From contig CAUZJA010000080.1 of assembly GCA_963579925.1 (NCBI GenBank), positions 1 to 11,241 of the forward strand: DNA of 11,241 nt, given 5' to 3'. How positions within the stretch are numbered: position 1 is the stretch's first letter; the number at the start of each line of letters is the position of its first letter. This DNA is from UBA1151 sp963579925. GTDB lineage: Bacteria > Chloroflexota > Dehalococcoidia > Lucifugimonadales > Lucifugimonadaceae. Made by a program: the position numbers and the translations under genes. Shown here in pieces: positions 7,850-11,241 of the stretch. Below the pieces are notes generated by a model, which saw only the letters and a program-made list of their open reading frames with translations, was not told where the DNA came from and made no database searches.

Positions 7850-8238
7850 CCAAAGTATGCCTGCATAGGCTCAAAGTAGTGGTCCAGCCAGCCGCTCTGG
7901 TACCCGGCTGCCTGATCATCAGGCACGTTGGTGCGCTTGAGCGTGACTGTGGTGGACTCATCGCCGTGAGGCGATAGTGTGAGCTCGATCATCGAGTCTT
8001 CGTCATCCGATCCGAATTGGCTGGTTCGCCACGACTGCAAGATGCGCTTCGCCGGCTCAAGCTCCAGGTTCTTTCCTGAGATGTAGCCATCCCACGCCGT
8101 GAACTCGCTGCCGATGGTGTGTTCACCGGTGGCTTCCCCTCCGGTCATAGAGGCGTGACTCTCTCCGTCCAGCCACGCCGCCCAGATCACCAGCGGTAGC
8201 GCCGGAATGACTGCCTCAACGGTGAACTGTGTTGTCAT
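7840..8238 (-). CDS. SRPBCC / AHSA1-domain protein
   Basis: Small cytoplasmic protein of 132 residues with the START-like SRPBCC fold (Activator of Hsp90 ATPase homologue 1-like, PF08327). It shows the N-terminal strand of the family (TVEAVIPALPLVIWAAWLD, 6-24), the region around the central Gly-Phe and YISG (42-55, with LELEP following at 58-62), RILQSWR (65-71), and the closing amphipathic helix with GWLDHYFEPM (115-124). Such proteins bind hydrophobic ligands or assist other proteins; no catalytic residues are defined and the ligand is unknown. The ATG is preceded by GGGA about eight bases upstream. It lies 46 bases after the enolase-superfamily gene on the same strand and probably shares its transcript, although a functional link is only suggested. 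Its stop overlaps that of the convergent dehydrogenase. Confidence 0.85.
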   Translation of the reverse strand: MTTQFTVEAVIPALPLVIWAAWLDGESHASMTGGEATGEHTIGSEFTAWDGYISGKNLELEPAKRILQSWRTSQFGSDDEDSMIELTLSPHGDESTTVTLKRTNVPDDQAAGYQSGWLDHYFEPMQAYFGVG

Positions 8239-8284
8239 ACGTTGATTCCCTGCTCATGACCTTGGTTGATTGATTGCTATTGCA

Positions 8285-9517
8285 TCAGGAGCGCTGTCTC
8301 AGCGTGCGCTTCCCATCATCGGTCGTGTATATCTCGTAGCCACTGGTGAAGCCACCCCAGTGATCGCCTCCGGGCTCGTCACTAGATTCCACGTGAATGT
8401 CAGAGCGATCGAATACGTCTGACTTTAGCCGCGTGCCCAGACCGGGACCTTCCGGTGCTAGCAGATGGCCGTCCCGCACCACTATGTTGGGCTCGATGAT
8501 CTTGTCATACCAGCCACCGGGGCCGTAGAAAGCCCGTACTGTTTCCATCACCCACGCGTTTGGCGCGTTCATACAGATATGCGCACATGCGAAGACGTTA
8601 ACCGGGCCAGTTGTATCGTGGGGAGCAACTGGTGCATCCTCCGCCTCAGCCATAGTGGCGATCTTTTTGGTTTCGGTAATGCCGCCCGTCCAGATCAAGT
8701 CCGGCATCACGATCTCCGCCGCACCCTCTCGCAAGTATTCTCGGAATTGGAATTTGCTGATCAGTCGTTCTGAAACGCAGATCGGCGCCTCGATTTCGTG
8801 CGCGAGGGTCACATGGTTCTGGACGTTAGTTGGCTGGATCAACTCCTCCTGCCAGAACATGCCGAACTGGTCCATCGCGCGACCAATGCGAATCGCATTC
8901 TGCAAGTTCCATCGACCGTGCCCGTCGTTGGCTATCGCCATATCTTTGCCCACCGCGTTCCTGACCTGGCGCATTGGCTCCAACATCAAGTCGAGATCGT
9001 TATCCGAGAGATACATGCCGCGTGATGGATCGGCAAACGGGTCGGTGAAGGCCCACTTCATGATCTCAATGCCATCATCAAGCAGACTTTTAGCTACCGT
9101 CCCGGCATCTTCCATCGACAACTCAAGGTCGCGAACATCGCCGTATGAGGCGTTTGTGTTGTAGGTACGAATGCGATCTCGGCATGCTCCACCCAGCAGG
9201 TTGTAGATGGGTTGCTGAGCGATCTGCCCGGCGATATCCCAGAGGGCGATGTCGAGCGCAGAGATCGCACGAGCCTCTGCGCCAGCGAATCCGAAGGCAT
9301 TTGCCATGTCGAACATGTCGCGCCAGTGGCGTTCGATCGCCAGCGGGTCTTTCCCAATAAGCATGGGAGAGAAGATCTCATGAATGGCTCCGGAGACGGC
9401 TCTTGGACCAAACCAAGTCTCTCCCAGACCGACTTGTCCACCGTCTGTGTGAATTTGAACCCACGTAGCGGCGGGGAATTCATCGAGGTGAATCGTCTCA
9501 ATACGGGTAATTTTCAT
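8285..9517 (-). CDS. Mandelate racemase/muconate lactonizing enzyme family protein, GalD-like sugar-acid dehydratase
   Basis: Enolase-superfamily enzyme of 410 residues with the complete architecture. The N-terminal capping domain (1-~125) includes GLGETWFGP (30-38) and ALDIALWDIAG (87-97); a TIM barrel follows. Apparent Mg2+ ligands are Asp198, Glu224 and Glu250. DGHGRW (198-203) places a His two residues after the first ligand, as in galactonate dehydratase, and the second-half dyad is Asp273 (MPDLIWTGGITE) with His300 (APHDTTGP). These residues and the SERLISKFQFREYL region (249-262) resemble GalD, so dehydration of an acid sugar is likely; racemase activity is less so. Lys154 (IMKWAF) occupies the barrel strand-2 region. 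The ATG has a modest GGAA upstream. A longer C-terminal tail (~365-410) may be lineage-specific. SAR202-type Chloroflexota are reported to carry many such paralogues for oxidised organic matter. The exact substrate is unknown. Confidence 0.9.
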   Translation of the reverse strand: MKITRIETIHLDEFPAATWVQIHTDGGQVGLGETWFGPRAVSGAIHEIFSPMLIGKDPLAIERHWRDMFDMANAFGFAGAEARAISALDIALWDIAGQIAQQPIYNLLGGACRDRIRTYNTNASYGDVRDLELSMEDAGTVAKSLLDDGIEIMKWAFTDPFADPSRGMYLSDNDLDLMLEPMRQVRNAVGKDMAIANDGHGRWNLQNAIRIGRAMDQFGMFWQEELIQPTNVQNHVTLAHEIEAPICVSERLISKFQFREYLREGAAEIVMPDLIWTGGITETKKIATMAEAEDAPVAPHDTTGPVNVFACAHICMNAPNAWVMETVRAFYGPGGWYDKIIEPNIVVRDGHLLAPEGPGLGTRLKSDVFDRSDIHVESSDEPGGDHWGGFTSGYEIYTTDDGKRTLRQRS

Positions 9518-9548
9518 AGCGAATTCCTGATTGTTGGTCGACTTGCGG

Positions 9549-9577
9549 ATTCTATCCGTTGTCTATCTTCTGGACAG
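9549..9577 (-). promoter_or_regulatory. Candidate promoter for the dehydratase/SRPBCC unit
   Basis: Read on the - strand, TAGAAT (complement of 9549-9554) matches five of six bases of the bacterial -10 consensus. Seventeen bases upstream is CTGTCC (complement of 9572-9577), a 3/6 match to the -35 box. Transcription would begin about 25 bases before the dehydratase ATG. The prediction rests on pattern and spacing alone. Confidence 0.35.
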
Positions 9578-9589
9578 TTCGGAAATCGA

Positions 9590-9597
9590 TTGCGCAA
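9590..9597. promoter_or_regulatory. TTGCGCAA palindrome in the divergent intergenic region
   Basis: A perfect 8-base palindrome lies near the middle of the region between the divergent dehydratase and NuoE-like genes, upstream of both candidate promoters. It could be a regulator half-site or operator, but one 8-base palindrome is easily due to chance and no second copy was noticed. Confidence 0.2.
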
Positions 9598-9622
9598 GAT
9601 CACACATTTTCAGTGATCCCTT

Positions 9623-9631
9623 TGCTAAGAT
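9623..9631 (+). promoter_or_regulatory. Candidate extended -10 promoter for the NuoE-NuoF unit
   Basis: TG (9623-9624) followed by one base and TAAGAT (9626-9631) forms an extended -10 element with four of six consensus bases; no convincing -35 is present. Transcription from here would start near 9638 and give a leader of about 55 bases before the TTG at 9693. That agrees with the downstream start choice and excludes the in-frame GTG at 9633. Confidence 0.3.
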
Positions 9632-9647
9632 TGTGACGAATTTCTCA

Positions 9648-9664
9648 GGCCGAAAATCCCGGCC
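9648..9664 (+). other. GC-rich leader hairpin upstream of the NuoE-like gene
   Basis: GGCCG (9648-9652) pairs with CGGCC (9660-9664) around a 7-base A-rich loop, and the next bases (TTCTTATTA) are moderately T-rich. It lies between the candidate transcription start and the Shine-Dalgarno, so it may influence translation or act as a weak attenuator. The short stem makes this tentative. Confidence 0.25.
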
Positions 9665-9680
9665 TTCTTATTACGATGAT

Positions 9681-9695
9681 GGAGTTCGCCGGTTG
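9681..9695 (+). promoter_or_regulatory. Shine-Dalgarno GGAG and TTG start codon of the NuoE-like gene
   Basis: GGAG at 9681-9684 is eight bases before TTG at 9693-9695. Other in-frame candidates (TTG 9531, TTG 9534, TTG 9543, GTG 9633, GTG 9705) lack an equally good site. The 9531 start would overlap the opposing promoter region and add 54 residues with no NuoE resemblance. Confidence 0.55.
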
Positions 9696-10178
9696 GCAAG
9701 CGAAGTGTCCGAATCCGCTAACGATATACGCACACAAATTCAGTCGATACTAAACGGTCAAATTCAGCCGACCGTTACTGTGCTCTCATCTCTCCTGGCA
9801 GTCCAGGATGTCCTTCACTATTTGCCTAATGAGGCCATCGAAGAAACTGCCGCTTTTTCCAATACCACCATCAACGAAGTCTGGTCGGTAGCATCGTTCT
9901 ATACCAACTTCCGATTTACGCCTCCCGGTGACCATACCTATGAGGTGTGCTGGGGGCCTTCCTGTCACGTGAAAGGCGCTCAGCAAATCCTGAAGTGTGT
10001 ACAGGCAGAGCTTGGTGTTGATCGGGAAGGCGAGACTGAGGATGGCAAGGTGACGTTGAAGTACGGCACGTGCCTTGGAGCATGTGCTCAGGCGCCGGTG
10101 ATAGCGATTGATCATCACCACAAGGGCAAAATCACCACAGAGATCGCAGCCAGGCTGGCACGCGAGTTGAAGGGCTAA
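9693..10178 (+). CDS. nuoE: NuoE-like [2Fe-2S] subunit of an NADH-oxidising complex (complex I 24 kDa type)
   Basis: Thioredoxin-like ferredoxin subunit that passes electrons between a NuoF-type flavin subunit and the rest of a complex I, formate dehydrogenase or hydrogenase. From the TTG at 9693 it has 161 residues, the normal NuoE length; the open frame extends back to 9531 but that part shows no family similarity. The helical N-terminal part carries LLAVQDVLHYLP (34-45) and VWSVASFYTNF (63-73). Cluster ligands are intact: Cys86 and Cys91 (C-x4-C in VCWGPSC) and Cys127 and Cys131 (C-x3-C in GTCLGAC), followed by AQAPVIAID. Codons and product appear cytoplasmic, with no signal peptide. The stop is 42 bases before the NuoF-like gene on the same strand, which fits a two-subunit diaphorase module. 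Whether it belongs to true complex I, an Fds-type formate dehydrogenase or a Hox/Hnd hydrogenase cannot be told from this window. Confidence 0.85.
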   Translation: MASEVSESANDIRTQIQSILNGQIQPTVTVLSSLLAVQDVLHYLPNEAIEETAAFSNTTINEVWSVASFYTNFRFTPPGDHTYEVCWGPSCHVKGAQQILKCVQAELGVDREGETEDGKVTLKYGTCLGACAQAPVIAIDHHHKGKITTEIAARLARELKG

Positions 10179-10220
10179 GGCAGCTACGTTGTTACACCTG
10201 ACATTCATGGAGACCGTCAA

Positions 10221-11241
10221 ATGACCGTCGCGTTTGCAGAACTCCGAGAACGCGCAGATCGCCGATGGCAAGAACTAAACGACGCTGCATGGATCCGAGT
10301 TGGCGGCGGCGTCTCAGGTGAAGCGGCTGGTTGCGACGAGGTGATTGAGGCGTTCAACTCAGAGCTTCAGAGCAGTGGTACCTCAGGCACAGTGTCCAGG
10401 GTTGGAATGTACGGCATTTGCTACGCGGAACCTCTTGTAGATATCAAAACTCCAGGTGGCCCAAGAGTCTGGTACGCAAACGTTACACCGGAACAGGTTC
10501 CAGAGTTGGTTGCCCAGCACGTAAAGGGCGAACAGCCAGTCATCGCCAGTGCGTTTGGATACGAACCCGCAGGCGAGGGTCAGGTTCTGCAGGGCGTGAC
10601 GAAATTCGAGGACCTCCCCGATGTTGCAGCGCAGACCCGCATTGCATCCAGGAATTTCGGACACATCGACCCACAGGATCTCCTGCAGTACATCGCTAAA
10701 GGCGGCTATGCCGGGTTGGAAAAGGCGCTTGACGGCATGGCACCGGATCAGGTGCTGGAAGAAGTAAAGGGCTCAGGTCTTCGGGGTCGTGGCGGTGCTG
10801 CGTTCCCAACGGGACTCAAGTGGAGCTTCCTATCTGGAAACCCCGCCAAAGAGAAGTACATCCTCTGCAACTGCGAAGAGGGTGACCCCGGAGCATTCAA
10901 CGACAAAGCAATCCTTGAGAGTGATCCGCATACGCTGCTGGAAGGCCTAATTCTGGCTGGCTATGCAACGAACTCGTCCAAGGGGTTTATCTTCATCAGA
11001 CAGGGCCACGACGAGCCGATCAACGCTGCCCGTAAGGCCGTTGCCGACGCTTATGAGGCTGGATTACTGGGTCAGAACATTCTTGGGTCAGAGTTCAGCT
11101 ACGACGCAGAAGTTGTCCTAACTGGCGACTCGTATGTAGCTGGCGAAGAGACGGCACTTATGGAAGCCATCGAAGGAAAGCGTTCGCAGCCTCGGTTCAG
11201 GCCGCCGTTCCCAGCACAGGCGGGCCTCTGGGGGAAGCCAA
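10221..11241 (+). CDS. nuoF: NuoF-like FMN/NADH-binding subunit with degenerate N-terminal ferredoxin-like domain, 3'-truncated
   Basis: Flavin-bearing NADH-oxidising subunit (complex I 51 kDa/HoxF/FdsB type); the first 340 residues are present and the gene continues past the window. The ATG at 10221 has GGAG at 10209-10212, eight bases upstream. Residues ~24-105 form a thioredoxin-like ferredoxin domain: VGGGVSGEAAG (27-37), then VGMYGICYAEPLVDI (61-75) and VWYANVTPE (83-91). Where family members with a cluster usually have TCG and GCxGxC, this one has Ser32 and Met63; only Cys67 remains, with an extra Cys38. The FMN-binding core follows: GLRGRGGAAFPTGLKW (186-201), CNCEEGDPGAFND (216-228), ESDPHTLLEG (233-242), AGEETAL (307-313) and the PPFPAQAGLWGKP stretch (328-340). 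The SLBB and C-terminal [4Fe-4S] regions lie beyond the edge. It is coupled to the NuoE-like gene; the catalytic partner is probably encoded downstream. Confidence 0.9.
   Translation, partial: MTVAFAELRERADRRWQELNDAAWIRVGGGVSGEAAGCDEVIEAFNSELQSSGTSGTVSRVGMYGICYAEPLVDIKTPGGPRVWYANVTPEQVPELVAQHVKGEQPVIASAFGYEPAGEGQVLQGVTKFEDLPDVAAQTRIASRNFGHIDPQDLLQYIAKGGYAGLEKALDGMAPDQVLEEVKGSGLRGRGGAAFPTGLKWSFLSGNPAKEKYILCNCEEGDPGAFNDKAILESDPHTLLEGLILAGYATNSSKGFIFIRQGHDEPINAARKAVADAYEAGLLGQNILGSEFSYDAEVVLTGDSYVAGEETALMEAIEGKRSQPRFRPPFPAQAGLWGKP

Noticed and set aside
9212..9616. Plus-strand frame antisense to the dehydratase N-terminus
   Set aside because: It overlaps conserved enolase-superfamily codons on the other strand and resembles no protein family.
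9786..10271. 161-codon minus-strand frame opposite the NuoE-like gene
   Set aside because: The plus strand encodes NuoE with all four cluster cysteines; the minus product has no recognisable motif.
10910..11241. Ala in place of Cys in the CGEETAL motif and Ala in GGAAFPTG of the NuoF-like protein as signs of inactivity
   Set aside because: Neither residue is a cluster ligand, and similar substitutions are compatible with functional members of this family; the rest of the FMN/NADH site is intact.
1..11241. CRISPR array, insertion sequence, tRNA/rRNA or phage genes
   Set aside because: No regularly spaced repeats, terminal inverted repeats with a transposase, RNA-gene signatures or phage-like proteins were found on either strand by inspection.

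Overview
The window looks like a piece of a bacterial chromosome from the phylum Chloroflexota, plausibly a marine SAR202/Dehalococcoidia-type lineage. That placement is inferred from gene content: a DUF2298 (Chlor_Arch_YYY) membrane protein next to an Agl23-type membrane protein is a pairing typical of Chloroflexi and archaea, and an enolase-superfamily dehydratase fits the reported expansion of that superfamily in SAR202. No rRNA, tRNA, mobile element, long repeat or CRISPR array is visible. Genes are densely packed and no gene-free stretch exceeds 300 bases.

Region 1 (1-6952, + strand) is a tight four-gene, probably cotranscribed envelope-glycan cassette. It holds a DUF2298/Chlor_Arch_YYY polytopic protein (5' end cut off by the window), a TIGR03663/Agl23-like GT-C-type membrane protein, a flippase-like LPG-synthase-TM protein (PF03706/TIGR00374) and a soluble FAD-dependent oxidoreductase of the amine-oxidase/HemY type. 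The second gene needs a start about 340 bases upstream of its first ATG. The only credible start is a CTG behind a clear Shine-Dalgarno, which adds an acidic N-terminal tail and the first membrane helix. Together the four look like a module that assembles, modifies or moves a lipid-linked sugar; the substrate cannot be read from sequence.

Region 2 (6953-9517) is metabolic. A classical short-chain dehydrogenase (+) converges on a two-gene minus-strand unit made of a GalD-like enolase-superfamily dehydratase followed by a small SRPBCC/AHSA1 protein. The convergent genes share the four bases TTAG, which holds both stop codons and forms the loop of a perfect 6-bp hairpin.

Region 3 (9518-11241) begins with a divergent promoter region of about 175 bases. 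It continues with a NuoE-like [2Fe-2S] subunit (probably starting at a TTG) and a NuoF-like FMN/NADH-binding subunit that runs off the window. The pair is an NADH-diaphorase module of the kind used by NAD-dependent formate dehydrogenases, hydrogenases or complex I; the partner lies outside the window. The NuoF-like protein carries an N-terminal thioredoxin-like ferredoxin domain that seems to have lost cluster-binding cysteines.
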